NCBI RefSeq assembly: GCF_002933855.1
Contig: NZ_BFAQ01000008.1
Span: 171,744 to 235,743, forward strand
DNA: 64,000 bases
Source of the DNA: Vibrio penaeicida
GTDB taxonomy: Bacteria; Pseudomonadota; Gammaproteobacteria; Enterobacterales; Vibrionaceae
Direction of reading: 5' to 3'
The position numbers and the translations under genes are program-made. Shown piece by piece: positions 8,560 through 17,740 of the stretch (within the stretch, counting starts at the first letter, position 1; each line of letters opens with the position of its first letter). The notes under the pieces were generated by a model. It was not told the DNA's origin, ran no database searches, and saw nothing but the letters and a program-made list of their open reading frames with translations.

Positions 8560-9819
8560 ATGATTTCAAAACGACTCATTGCTCGTGCCATTACTGCTTC
8601 ACTTCTTGTGACCAGTGGTGCGTCAATTGCGGCTGTAACTAAAGGCCAAGTAGTAGAGCATTACGCAGACCTCGCTCACGCTGTATTTTCTGATGCGACC
8701 ATCACTGCAAAGAACCTCGATCAATCCATTGACCAATTCCTAGCAAACCCTTCTAAAACCTCTTTGGAATCTGTACGTCAAGCTTGGGTAAATTCTCGTG
8801 TACCTTATCAACAAACAGAAGTTTTCCGATTCGGAAATGCTGTCGTTGATGACTGGGAAGGTCAGTTGAATGCATGGCCATTAGATGAAGGTTTGATCGA
8901 CTACGTTACAAGTGATTACCAATATGAATTAGGTAACGAAGGTGCGCAGGCTAACATCGTTGCCAACACTAAAATTCAAGTGGGTTCTCAGGTCGTCGAT
9001 GCAAGCGAGATTACGCCTCAACTGATTGCCGATCTTAATGAGATTGGTGGATCTGAAGCGAACGTTGCATCTGGATATCACGCGATTGAGTTTTTGCTTT
9101 GGGGTCAGGATCTAAACGGTACTAACTCTGGTGCTGGTGAACGCTCATACACAGATTTTGTTGACGGTTCCGGCTGTACTAATGGTAACTGTGATCGCCG
9201 CCGCGACTACTTGAAAGCTGCTTCTCAGCTTCTTATCCAAGATCTTGAGTGGATGGAAAAGCAGTGGGCTCCAAATCAATCAGACAACTACCGCAAAGAA
9301 CTGCTAGCAGGTTCAGCAGACAACGGTTTGCGCAAAATGCTATTCGGCATGGGTTCACTTTCTCTTGGTGAGCTTGCAGGTGAGCGTATGAAAGTCGCAC
9401 TGGAAGCAAACTCGACAGAAGACGAGCACGATTGTTTCTCTGATAACACTCATAACTCTCACTACTACAACGAACAAGGTATCTACAACGTTTTCACTGG
9501 CTTGTACAAGCGTGAAAATGGTCAGCTTGTTTCGGGTCCTAGTATTTATGACTTAGTTGCTCAAAAAGACAAACAAGCAGCGAAAGAGATCCAGAAGCAA
9601 TTTGATATGGCGCGTGCACAAGTCGGTCAACTGGTGGTTTCTGCAGAGAAGAACAACCAACACTTTGATCAGCTGATTGCGTCTAATAACGCAAAAGGTA
9701 ACGCGTTGGTTAACGACACCATCATGTCTCTAGTGACGCAGACAGGTTCTATTGAGCGTGCTGCTAACATTATTGGCATTGATAGCCTTAACCCAGATAC
9801 TGCTGACCACGAGTTTTAA
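8560..9819 (+). CDS. Imelysin-family periplasmic iron-regulated protein (IrpA-like)
   Basis: This 419-residue protein has a signal peptide (about 1-25, ending ASIAA) and an imelysin (peptidase M75-like) domain. The GxHxxE motif is present as GYHAIE (G172, H174, E177), followed by FLLWGQDLNG. Imelysin proteins are helical periplasmic proteins implicated in iron uptake; peptidase activity is not established. It contains a Cys-rich loop GSGCTNGNCDRRRD (around residue 205-218) that may form a disulfide. It is the first gene of a cluster with a DUF1111 di-haem protein, a second imelysin and a DUF1513 protein, and a Fur-like site lies upstream. A 330-bp gap with a palindromic repeat separates it from the next gene. 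Confidence 0.88.
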   Translation: MISKRLIARAITASLLVTSGASIAAVTKGQVVEHYADLAHAVFSDATITAKNLDQSIDQFLANPSKTSLESVRQAWVNSRVPYQQTEVFRFGNAVVDDWEGQLNAWPLDEGLIDYVTSDYQYELGNEGAQANIVANTKIQVGSQVVDASEITPQLIADLNEIGGSEANVASGYHAIEFLLWGQDLNGTNSGAGERSYTDFVDGSGCTNGNCDRRRDYLKAASQLLIQDLEWMEKQWAPNQSDNYRKELLAGSADNGLRKMLFGMGSLSLGELAGERMKVALEANSTEDEHDCFSDNTHNSHYYNEQGIYNVFTGLYKRENGQLVSGPSIYDLVAQKDKQAAKEIQKQFDMARAQVGQLVVSAEKNNQHFDQLIASNNAKGNALVNDTIMSLVTQTGSIERAANIIGIDSLNPDTADHEF

Positions 9820-9832
9820 TCGCATAAAAATA

Positions 9833-10098
9833 TATACCCAAGTAACCGCAAGATACTTGGTTCAGCGAGAATGAATTGGTTTTCAGGCAAGACACCGATA
9901 TGAAGATTTAGTCACTCTAAATCAAAAATCGGTAACGTAGCATGAAAGCCAATTCAACTCGCCCTTGGGAGCCCATATTCTGCTCCATTTCTTCGTCAAA
10001 GAACTTGGAAAGGACGGGTCATTCCACTGCGTCCTTTTCCTTAAACTGAAACAGAATATGAGGCTCTGAACACTGTATCTTGAGGACACTTGGGTATA
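9833..10098. repeat. Dispersed MITE-like palindromic repeat, 266 bp
   Basis: The element fills the gap between the imelysin and di-haem genes. Its ends are inverted: TATACCCAAGT on the left and ACTTGGGTATA on the right, and homology continues inward (20 of 24 positions). Inside are two long imperfect hairpins. One has arms GAATTGG...CCAATTC with an inner GATTTAG/CTAAATC stem (about 9874-9958). The other has CATATTCTG/CAGAATATG with an inner AAGGACG/CGTCCTT stem (about 9967-10068). I recognise this kind of sequence as an abundant dispersed element in Vibrio genomes. It encodes no protein. As RNA it would fold into a two-armed structure inside the iron operon. Confidence 0.8.
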
Positions 10099-10149
10099 AT
10101 AATATCCAAGGGCTCTTTATGAGCCCTTTTTACACTTGAGAAGCCAAGA

Positions 10150-11535
10150 ATGAAGCAGTTTCTAATTCCTACCATTGTTTCAAGCCTAATCGCAACGAGC
10201 GTCTATGCATACGATACCAAGTCGGGTGGTAACACCAGTGTGAAGAAAGATGGCTCGAATGCCTTTTCTTTACCTGCCAACAACCTACCCATGACATCGC
10301 GTCTAGATTTCAGTGTCGGTAACAGCTTTTTCCGTAACCCATGGGTTCAAGCGCCAGCTTCAACAGATGCTAGAGATGGTTTAGGACCCTTATTTAATAC
10401 CAATGGCTGTCAAAACTGCCACATTAAAGATGGACGTGGCCACCCGCCAGAGCCTGGGGAAGCCAATGCTGTTTCCATGTTAGTTCGGCTAAGTATTCCG
10501 GCGATGACTCCAGAACAAAAACAACAGTTCATACGCGATGGTATTGTTCCCGAACCCACATACGGCGGGCAGTTACAAGATTTTGGTCTTCCTGACGCCA
10601 AGCCAGAAGGGAAAATCAAACTTACCTACAGTGATGTAGAAGTGGCGTTTTCCGATGGTGAAAAAGTGGTATTAAGAAAACCCAATCTAAGTATCACAAA
10701 TCTGAATTATGGCCCAATGCACCCAGATACACAGCTTTCTGCCCGAATTGCGCCTCCAATGATTGGTCTAGGGCTTTTAGAGGCGATTCCGGAAGAGACT
10801 ATCCAAGCGATGGCTGATCCTGAAGACAAAAACAAAGATGGAATTTCAGGGAAAGCAAACCGCGTATGGGACGTCGCGGCAAACGATTATGCATTGGGTC
10901 GATTTGGCTGGAAAGCGGGTCAACCTAATCTTATGCAGCAGAATGCGGCCGCTTTTAACGGCGACTTAGGTTTAACGAGCGCGCTATTCCCAAATGAAAA
11001 TTGCACCAGTGCACAGTCTATTTGTGCTGACTTACCTCATGGTGGAAAACCAGAAGTGAGTGAGAAGATCCTTAACTTCGTCGAATTTTATTCTCAACAC
11101 TTAGCTGTACCGATTCGCAGAAATGTAAAAGACCCCCAAGTCGTATTAGGTCAGGCAAAATTCGTTGAAGCGGGATGCCAATCTTGCCATGCTGTAAACA
11201 TTAAAACGGCTAAAAATGATCGCCTGCCTGCATTATCAGAACAGACCATTCATCCTTATACTGATATGTTATTGCATGACATGGGCGAAGGGCTTGCAGA
11301 TAACAGACCAGAGTATCTTGCAAATGGTCGAGAATGGAAAACACCGCCACTTTGGGGTATTGGCTATACACAAGAAGTGAATAAGCATACGAATTTCTTA
11401 CATGATGGTCGCGCCAGAAATGTTATGGAGGCCGTGCTTTGGCATGGTGGAGAAGCAAAACCAGCGCAAGAGAAAGTACTAAACATGTCGAAAAAAGAGC
11501 GTGAAGCTTTGGTCGCGTTCCTTAACTCACTGTAA
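10150..11535 (+). CDS. Di-haem c-type oxidoreductase (DUF1111, thiol oxidoreductase-like)
   Basis: This 461-residue protein has a signal peptide (1-20, cut after SVYA) and two c-type haem attachment motifs, C87-x-x-C90-H91 (NGCQNCH) and AGCQSCH near residue 345. It matches the DUF1111 / di-haem oxidoreductase family, related to bacterial cytochrome c peroxidases. These proteins usually sit beside imelysin genes, and the family is suspected to act in periplasmic iron or haem redox chemistry. The next gene (imelysin lipoprotein) begins 12 bp downstream. Start ATG 10150 is preceded by GAGAAG. Substrate and electron partner are unknown. Confidence 0.88.
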   Translation: MKQFLIPTIVSSLIATSVYAYDTKSGGNTSVKKDGSNAFSLPANNLPMTSRLDFSVGNSFFRNPWVQAPASTDARDGLGPLFNTNGCQNCHIKDGRGHPPEPGEANAVSMLVRLSIPAMTPEQKQQFIRDGIVPEPTYGGQLQDFGLPDAKPEGKIKLTYSDVEVAFSDGEKVVLRKPNLSITNLNYGPMHPDTQLSARIAPPMIGLGLLEAIPEETIQAMADPEDKNKDGISGKANRVWDVAANDYALGRFGWKAGQPNLMQQNAAAFNGDLGLTSALFPNENCTSAQSICADLPHGGKPEVSEKILNFVEFYSQHLAVPIRRNVKDPQVVLGQAKFVEAGCQSCHAVNIKTAKNDRLPALSEQTIHPYTDMLLHDMGEGLADNRPEYLANGREWKTPPLWGIGYTQEVNKHTNFLHDGRARNVMEAVLWHGGEAKPAQEKVLNMSKKEREALVAFLNSL

Positions 11536-11547
11536 TTGAGGCGAAAC

Positions 11548-12633
11548 ATGAAAAAAACATTGAGTTTATGTCTACTCGCTTTGGCGGGGTGTCAGTCCAA
11601 TGATGCTGAGAGCCCTCAAGCGGTTATGGTTCAGAGCGGTGATAACGGCTCTGTCGTTGCGTATGACCCAGCAACAAAAGATTACGCGGGTAGCCATGCT
11701 AGTGAAGCCGTTTATGAAGTTGAAAAAGAAGCAGCGTTTTTACTGCTTGCTGAAAGTAAACTTCAAGCACTCAGTTGGCAACAATACTGTCTTTCTCAGG
11801 ATTTGAGCGAGGACGCGCTTAAGTATGTTTGGCATAGCACCATGATCAGCTGGATGGCATTGCAAGGACAAGAACGAGGCCCTGAAGATGCATTAAATGA
11901 AAGTTGGAATATGCAGTTTTGGCCAGATAAAAAGAACACGACGGGCAGAAAAATGTCTGCAATAGTGAAGTCAAACCAAGTCTGGACCGCTGAAGAAATC
12001 TCTACAAAAAGCGTGACTGTTCAAGGTTTAGGAGCCATTGAGTGGTTGCTATATGATTCGGCATCACCAATTTCAACGGATAAATCTAAGACTTGTCAGA
12101 GTGGTTTGGCGATCAGTGAAAACATTGCTAACCGAGCCCAAGTGATTGCGCAGGCATGGGAAGAAAACCCGTGGCGATCATTGGATAGCAACAAGTGGAA
12201 CTCTGAATACCTCAGCCTACTGTCGAACCAGTTGGAATATAGCTTGAAAAAAATGAGCAGACCGCTTGCTAAGATTGGCAATCCTCGGCCGTACTTTTCG
12301 GAATCTTGGCGCTCACAAACGTCGCTTTCAAACCTAAAAGCAAACGTAAAGGCTCTACAGTCTCTGTACTTGGCACATGGGTATGGTCTCGACAAACAAC
12401 TGAGACAACGTGGAAGAGAGGCACTGGCAAATGCCATTGTTGAGCAGTTTGAACTCACTCTTGATACATGGCCGGAGGATGCAAGCCTATTTGCACAACT
12501 AAAGTCGAAAGAAGGCTATCAAAGCACGTTGGCGCAATACAATAAATTGGATCATTTGAAATATCTGATCCATGAAGAGGTCGCGATTGAATTGGGTGTA
12601 GTAGTAGGGTTTAACGCAACTGATGGTGACTGA
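11548..12633 (+). CDS. Imelysin-family lipoprotein
   Basis: I place the start at ATG 11548, which has GAGG six nt upstream, and not at TTG 11536. This gives 361 residues beginning with a clear lipoprotein signal whose lipobox is LAGC (MKKTLSLCLLALAGC). The body is an imelysin domain; GLGAIEWLLYD corresponds to the GxHxxE region but has A in place of the histidine, so the metal-site motif is degenerate compared with the first imelysin of the cluster. A membrane-anchored partner or scaffold role is an inference. The gene overlaps the next one by 11 bp, which implies coupled translation. Confidence 0.82.
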   Translation: MKKTLSLCLLALAGCQSNDAESPQAVMVQSGDNGSVVAYDPATKDYAGSHASEAVYEVEKEAAFLLLAESKLQALSWQQYCLSQDLSEDALKYVWHSTMISWMALQGQERGPEDALNESWNMQFWPDKKNTTGRKMSAIVKSNQVWTAEEISTKSVTVQGLGAIEWLLYDSASPISTDKSKTCQSGLAISENIANRAQVIAQAWEENPWRSLDSNKWNSEYLSLLSNQLEYSLKKMSRPLAKIGNPRPYFSESWRSQTSLSNLKANVKALQSLYLAHGYGLDKQLRQRGREALANAIVEQFELTLDTWPEDASLFAQLKSKEGYQSTLAQYNKLDHLKYLIHEEVAIELGVVVGFNATDGD

Positions 12634-13741
12634 TCACACACGTAGAAGGCTGCTCAAAGCAGCCTTATTTGGTGCTTCTGCACCATTTTTAACGGTCGCT
12701 TGCTCATCAAGAGGGCAAACGCACTACTCTTCATCTGCCCTGAATTCGCCTGCATTGATAGGGTGCTCCATTCTAAACCGCGACAAATACTTTGCTACGG
12801 TTGCAGATATAGAAGGTAGCCCAATCCATCAAATTCCTCTTCCAGCAAGAGGTCATGGTGTGGCAATCCACAAAAATGGATCACTGGCAGTGGTCTTTGG
12901 TCGAAGGCCGGGCGCTTTCTTCCAGCCTTTTGATTTTCGCACCGGTGACATGCTGCCGATTGTAGCAGCGAAACCTGAGCGTCATTTTTATGGGCACGGC
13001 GTGTTTTCTCCTGATGGGCAATTACTGTATGCCACGGAAGGGGAAAAAGGCTCAAGTCGAGGGATCATTGGCGTTTATGACGTTGCTAGAAATTTCGAAA
13101 AAGTTTCAGAATTTACTGGGTTCGGGTTAGGGCCTCACGAAATCATCATGTTACCTAGCGGCAATTTAGCGGTAGGAGTCGGTGGGGTTCACACCAACGG
13201 GCGAACACCGTTAAATCTCGAAACAATGTTGCCATCTCTCACCTATATAAGCGCTGAAGGCAAAATAGTAGAGCAAGTGTCGCTTCCAGATAACAAGTTG
13301 AGTATTCGCCATTTGGCTTATGGAATTGACGATTCCACTCATACTCAAGGTCTCGTATTTTGTGGGCAACAGTATCGTGGCTCACCAGATGATTATCCAG
13401 CTCTGCTCGCTGCACACCGATTAGGGCAACCTATGGTTCAATTTAACGCAGAACCTGAGCAGTGGGCGCGCTTTAATCACTATATCGCAAGCATCGCAGT
13501 TGCGGGTGACTGGGTACTAGCCACGTCTCCAAGAGGGAATTGCTATGGAATATGGCGCATATCAACTGGAGAATTATTGGAAATTGAATCACTTCCTGAT
13601 GCTTCGGGGGTTGTTGTTAATAACAATTCTTTCAAAATAAGCTCAGGTGCAGGAAAGGTGATTTCGCGACCAGTTCAAGGTGATGAAAAAAAATATTCAT
13701 CCGGTATTCATTGGGATAACCACTGGTCGGCGATAATCTAA
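12623..13741 (+). CDS. DUF1513 protein, Tat-exported beta-propeller-like
   Basis: This 372-residue protein begins with a twin-arginine signal (TRRRLLKAALFGASAPFL) followed by a Cys at about residue 27 that might be lipidated, though the lipobox TVAC is weak. The remainder matches the DUF1513 family, with repeats of the type GHGVFSPDGQLLYATEGE that suggest a WD40/YncE-like propeller. DUF1513 genes regularly close imelysin-DUF1111-imelysin clusters, so it is probably part of the same periplasmic iron-related system. Start ATG 12623 lies inside the end of the preceding gene. Tat export suggests cofactor loading or folding in the cytoplasm, but no cofactor is evident. Confidence 0.82.
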   Translation: MVTDHTRRRLLKAALFGASAPFLTVACSSRGQTHYSSSALNSPALIGCSILNRDKYFATVADIEGSPIHQIPLPARGHGVAIHKNGSLAVVFGRRPGAFFQPFDFRTGDMLPIVAAKPERHFYGHGVFSPDGQLLYATEGEKGSSRGIIGVYDVARNFEKVSEFTGFGLGPHEIIMLPSGNLAVGVGGVHTNGRTPLNLETMLPSLTYISAEGKIVEQVSLPDNKLSIRHLAYGIDDSTHTQGLVFCGQQYRGSPDDYPALLAAHRLGQPMVQFNAEPEQWARFNHYIASIAVAGDWVLATSPRGNCYGIWRISTGELLEIESLPDASGVVVNNNSFKISSGAGKVISRPVQGDEKKYSSGIHWDNHWSAII

Positions 13742-13822
13742 AAACTGATACAAGTTTTTACAGTATTTTTTGCCATACTTTAGGAACACATATATTAGAA
13801 ACTAAAGTAAGTGAGGCTGGCT

Positions 13823-15451
13823 ATGGGATTGAAGAAGTGCTTTTTTTTCATGCTTATAGCTATGTTTCCGTACTTTTCGTCAGCGAACAATTACTACGCT
13901 GCAACATGGGTAAACAGCTCAACCCCAATAGGGGTGGCTTTGTCGCATCAAGATGCCATCACTTCGCTTTACCACGAATATCAATACCAACCTATTTGGT
14001 TTCAATACGATGCGATTGTTGCATTTGAATCTCAGCTAGAAAACCTAGCACTGTCGGACGTAAGTGAGCTTTTTTATAAAAGGTTGATGGCACTTAAAGA
14101 AGCTCGTTATCACAATCGCTGGCAAGAGTTTGATGTTCTGGCGACAGACACTCTTTTGAATTACATCAGCTATACAGAGCTGGCTCAATCTATGGGGAAG
14201 GGGTGGTTTTTTGGAGGAAGAGTGCCTGCAACCCTGCCTCCTCCTTCTGAAATCAGCTTGAATGCGTTTCGTGTGGCGTTATCTCAGGATAAGTTGGTTG
14301 AGTTTATTTCAGCTCTGGCACCGCAATCCCCCCTATATTCCAACTATCAGTTTGCGATTCGTGAGCTCAAGCCATGGCTTAACACCTATTTGAGCGATTA
14401 CACCCAAAAGAGACGATATGCTCGTCTTGGCGATAAGCTTTCACATAAACGTGTATTGCTTAATCGCCTTGAGGTGTTGAGGTACGACGTATCATCAGTA
14501 GATCTTTCAACCCAAAACAACGCAGATAAACGATACGATGCCAACCTTGAAGTGTTGATCAAACAGTTTCAAATGCAGCATGGTCTGGAGCCTGATGGCA
14601 TTATTGGTCCTAAAACGATCAAATGGATTAACGTGTCAATTGAGGAGCGCCTTCGACTCATCGCGTTGAATGCGCAGCGGTTGCGTATCTGGCCTCTTCA
14701 AAGAGATCGCATTGTGCTAGTTAACGTTCCTCAATACTCCATGTCGTACTGGTTAGATGGGAAAGAAACCTTTTCTTCCGATGTGATCGTCGGTCGGCCT
14801 TCTAGGAAGACGCCTTTAATCGACACCAGAATGGATTCAGTGATTGTGAATCCGAGTTGGAATGTGCCTCGTAAAATCATGGAGAAAGACATATTACCCA
14901 AGGTCATCAAAGAGGAATCGTATTTGACCAGCCATAATTACGAGATTGTAGAAAGCTGGCACAATCGGACGTTGATCGACCCAAAAGAGATTGATTGGGC
15001 GAGCATAGACCCTAAGCGTTTCCCCCATCGTATGCGTCAAACCTCTGGACCATTTAATGCGCTAGGGAAATACAAATTCAACACGCCAAATAAGAACGCG
15101 ATCTTCTTGCATGATACACCGGCTAAGTCACTGTTTGCTCAATCTCGGAGGGCATTCAGTTCCGGATGTATTCGTATCGAGTCTGCAGAGGGTTTTGCGC
15201 ATCTTTTGTTAAACACCCATTCTAAAATGCGCCCCAGTCATCATGAAAGAATAAGCCGAGAAGAAACGGTTGCAGTTGCATTAAAAGAGAGGATTCCCGT
15301 GTCCATCATCTACCAAACAGTCTGGACAGAAAACGGGCAAGTACAATACCGCAGTGACGTTTACAAATACGATCAATTGAGTCGCAGTTCAAACTTTGAC
15401 GCGAAACTTACAAATTTGATCAATTTAAATAAAAATCTTTTTGCTCAATAA
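13823..15451 (+). CDS. ldtD: L,D-transpeptidase of the YcbB/LdtD type
   Basis: From ATG 13823 (GAGG six nt upstream; an in-frame GTG lies at 13811) this is 542 residues. After a signal peptide (LKKCFFFMLIAMFPYFSSA) comes an LdtD-specific N-terminal region, then a PG_binding_1 domain (IKQFQMQHGLEPDGIIGPKT). The YkuD catalytic domain has IFLHDTPAKSLF and FSSGCIRIE, whose Cys is the nucleophile. LdtD enzymes make 3-3 (mDAP-mDAP) crosslinks in peptidoglycan in the periplasm. The next genes are ycbK/mepK- and ycbL/gloC-like, the same order as in E. coli. Confidence 0.92.
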   Translation: MGLKKCFFFMLIAMFPYFSSANNYYAATWVNSSTPIGVALSHQDAITSLYHEYQYQPIWFQYDAIVAFESQLENLALSDVSELFYKRLMALKEARYHNRWQEFDVLATDTLLNYISYTELAQSMGKGWFFGGRVPATLPPPSEISLNAFRVALSQDKLVEFISALAPQSPLYSNYQFAIRELKPWLNTYLSDYTQKRRYARLGDKLSHKRVLLNRLEVLRYDVSSVDLSTQNNADKRYDANLEVLIKQFQMQHGLEPDGIIGPKTIKWINVSIEERLRLIALNAQRLRIWPLQRDRIVLVNVPQYSMSYWLDGKETFSSDVIVGRPSRKTPLIDTRMDSVIVNPSWNVPRKIMEKDILPKVIKEESYLTSHNYEIVESWHNRTLIDPKEIDWASIDPKRFPHRMRQTSGPFNALGKYKFNTPNKNAIFLHDTPAKSLFAQSRRAFSSGCIRIESAEGFAHLLLNTHSKMRPSHHERISREETVAVALKERIPVSIIYQTVWTENGQVQYRSDVYKYDQLSRSSNFDAKLTNLINLNKNLFAQ

Positions 15452-15474
15452 CTAACCACTACTATTAGGCCAAG

Positions 15475-15508
15475 CCGTCAATAATTTGAGCTGCTGGCTA
15501 ATTGACGG
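15475..15508 (+). other. Intercistronic hairpin between ldtD and the mepK-like gene
   Basis: CCGTCAAT and ATTGACGG form 8-bp arms with an inner AGC/GCT pairing. There is no T run after it, so it may be a partial attenuator or an mRNA-stability stem and not a full terminator. Confidence 0.45.
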
Positions 15509-15562
15509 TTATATCAATTGTGGTTACTGTCGCGACTTTGCAAACCGCGCTAGACCATTGAG

Positions 15563-16114
15563 ATGACAACACGAGAACTCACTCGCAGAGATTTTTTACG
15601 CAGTACCGTTTTAGTTGGTGCTATGGCGACTCTTCCTTTTACTCCTTCAGCACTTGCTACATATGCAAATCAGCCGCGAACATTGTTGCTTAATAATCTA
15701 CACACGGGTGAATTGCTTGAATCTTGTTATTTTGATGGCAAACAGTATGTGTCTGATGAGATGGCCCTTATAAACCGTTTGTGCCGTGATCATCGTCGAA
15801 ATGAAGTACATGCAATGGATAGAGCTTTATTCGATCAGATAAATGCTATTCAAAGCATCATTGGCAGCGAAGCGGAAGTTCAAATCATTTCTGGTTATCG
15901 ATCGCCAACAACGAATGAAGCGTTACGTAAGAAGTCCAAAGCGGTGGCTAAAAAAAGTTATCACATGCAAGGAAGAGCGATCGATTTTAGATTAGATGGC
16001 GTTCGGCTGTCCGAAGTTAAAAAAGCGGCACTTTCCTTAAAAGCAGGTGGAGTGGGGTATTACCCTAAAAGTAATTTTATCCATATTGATACTGGTCCCG
16101 TTCGGGCTTGGTAG
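15563..16114 (+). CDS. mepK: Murein endopeptidase, DUF882/M15 family (YcbK/MepK-like)
   Basis: This 183-residue protein (E. coli YcbK has 182) has a Tat signal LTRRDFLRSTVLVGAMATLPF. Its peptidase M15-like domain keeps the zinc-site motifs SGYRSPTTN, SYHMQGRAIDFR and FIHIDTGPVR. In E. coli, MepK cleaves 3-3 and 4-3 crosslinks in the periplasm, so a place next to an L,D-transpeptidase that makes 3-3 bonds is fitting. ATG 15563 begins 111 bp after ldtD, across a hairpin. The Tat route is also used by the E. coli protein. I assign the function by family and synteny, with good confidence. Confidence 0.88.
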   Translation: MTTRELTRRDFLRSTVLVGAMATLPFTPSALATYANQPRTLLLNNLHTGELLESCYFDGKQYVSDEMALINRLCRDHRRNEVHAMDRALFDQINAIQSIIGSEAEVQIISGYRSPTTNEALRKKSKAVAKKSYHMQGRAIDFRLDGVRLSEVKKAALSLKAGGVGYYPKSNFIHIDTGPVRAW

Positions 16115-16202
16115 CCTTCTTTTCAGCCCGTCTCTTTGCTTGTAAAAATTTAAGGTAAATGTCATAGTTCTTGGCAGTTTAAGTCTATACAAGGTAAGGA
16201 AA

Positions 16203-16856
16203 ATGAGCCTTCAATATAGAGTGGTGCCTGTCACTTCTTTCCAACAAAATTGTTCCATTGTCTGGTGCGATGTAACCATGGAAGCCATTGTGGTTGATCC
16301 TGGGGGCGACGTGCCAAAACTGGAAGCGACAATCAGGGAGTTGGGCGTTAAAGTCGTAAAGATAGTTCTCACTCATGGTCATTTAGATCACGTTGGCGGC
16401 ACTGAAGAGCTAGCGCAGTCCCATAAGGTTGACATCATTGGACCACATAAAGCCGATAACTTCTGGTTACAAGGGCTAGAAGGGCAAAGCCAAATGTTTG
16501 GGTTTCCTCTAACGGAAGCATTTGAACCGACTGAATGGCTAGATGAAGGTGACATTGTCACTTTTGGTGAGGAGAAGCTCGATGTCTTCCATACTCCTGG
16601 CCACACTCCGGGACACGTTATTCTCCATAGCTACGCATCAGAGACGGCATTTGTCGGCGACGTGCTGTTTAATGGTGGTGTAGGCAGAACGGATTTCCCT
16701 CAAGGTGATTTCAATACTCTCATACGTTCAGTTAAAGAAAAGCTATGGCCGTTAGGCAATGACGTGAAATTTGTCCCGGGTCATGGTCCTGAATCAACAT
16801 TTGGTCGTGAAAGAGCAACTAACCCGTTCGTAGCAGATGAAATGCCGCTCTATTAA
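16203..16856 (+). CDS. gloC: MBL-fold hydrolase, glyoxalase II type (YcbL/GloC)
   Basis: This 217-residue cytosolic metallo-beta-lactamase-fold protein has the binuclear metal motif THGHLDHVGG, a later HTPGHTPGH segment, GDVLFNGGVGRTD and a terminal PGHGPEST. Length and sequence match E. coli YcbL (215 aa), a type II glyoxalase that hydrolyses S-lactoylglutathione in methylglyoxal detoxification. ATG 16203 has AAGGTAAGGA just upstream. The synteny ldtD-mepK-gloC is the same as in E. coli. It converges with the next gene with only a 12-bp gap and no obvious terminator. Confidence 0.9.
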   Translation: MSLQYRVVPVTSFQQNCSIVWCDVTMEAIVVDPGGDVPKLEATIRELGVKVVKIVLTHGHLDHVGGTEELAQSHKVDIIGPHKADNFWLQGLEGQSQMFGFPLTEAFEPTEWLDEGDIVTFGEEKLDVFHTPGHTPGHVILHSYASETAFVGDVLFNGGVGRTDFPQGDFNTLIRSVKEKLWPLGNDVKFVPGHGPESTFGRERATNPFVADEMPLY

Positions 16857-16868
16857 GAGTGATGATAC

Positions 16869-17543
16869 TTACACGCTTTCCTTGTCGGCTGCTGCTAGAT
16901 ATCGTCTAACTAAGCCGACAAATTCATCGCCACTTCTATCTAAATCCGACGTAGAAATAAAAATATCGTATCCAAAGTTTTCTCGTTGATACGCCATTCT
17001 ATTTGCCAGCATGGCTTGTAACCCTTTGTACTTAAAGCCACTGGGAGTGACAAAATGCTTAGAATCCAGTACTACATCTTCGAAGGGTGTGTTCTCTTTT
17101 CCTGATTGCTTCATTCCTAAATAAAGCAAAGACCGTTGCTCCAAAAGCAGCTGTGTGCTGATTCTTGGGCATATGTTATCGAGATAGGGTTCGTAGTCCT
17201 TTAACTTGATACCAATCCAAGGAATAGGTTGGTGCCACCCCTCTTTTTCGTAGGTGCAAATACCGATCTGATTAATGTTGTTCCATTTGACTACCCAGCC
17301 CCCTTTAAACATGTGTTGTTGAAAATGGGTCGCGGTTAGGGTGAAAGAGACTTTACTCTTTTCAATAAGAAAGTGAGTGACAGCAAAAAAGGTTAGAAGA
17401 CCAAAAAGTGACAGTAACGCTTGTGGAATACCCGGTGACAGTATGAGCAGAAAAAAAGCAATCAGTGTTGCTAGTGCCATCACTACTTTTCCAGTAGAAG
17501 AGTAGTAACTGAACGGTATGTTGGTTAGGTGCACGGTATTCAT
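16869..17543 (-). CDS. DUF2982-like membrane protein
   Basis: This 224-residue protein has two closely spaced transmembrane helices near the N-terminus (about residues 18-38 and 42-60), followed by a soluble PH-like domain of beta character (FTLTATHFQQHMFKGGWVVKWNNINQIGI). It resembles the DUF2982 family found in Vibrio and relatives; function is unknown. The gene stands alone, converging on gloC, with a short divergent gap to the H1-like gene on the right. No catalytic motif is visible. Confidence 0.75.
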   Translation of the reverse strand: MNTVHLTNIPFSYYSSTGKVVMALATLIAFFLLILSPGIPQALLSLFGLLTFFAVTHFLIEKSKVSFTLTATHFQQHMFKGGWVVKWNNINQIGICTYEKEGWHQPIPWIGIKLKDYEPYLDNICPRISTQLLLEQRSLLYLGMKQSGKENTPFEDVVLDSKHFVTPSGFKYKGLQAMLANRMAYQRENFGYDIFISTSDLDRSGDEFVGLVRRYLAAADKESV

Positions 17544-17740
17544 AATGTTGCTCTATTCAATCCCTTTGAGTGGTAGCTCCGGCTTCAGGTTCTGCTTAAA
17601 TAATAGCCTTTCGGCGGGTCTTCCCCCATTTTTACGTTGAAAGTTCCCGATAGGCTACAAATTAGTGTCAGATTTTGGTATAAATCGCGCTTCAAATTTT
17701 TCACCACTGCGCGGTATAGCAGTGAAATGGAGAAAACCCA

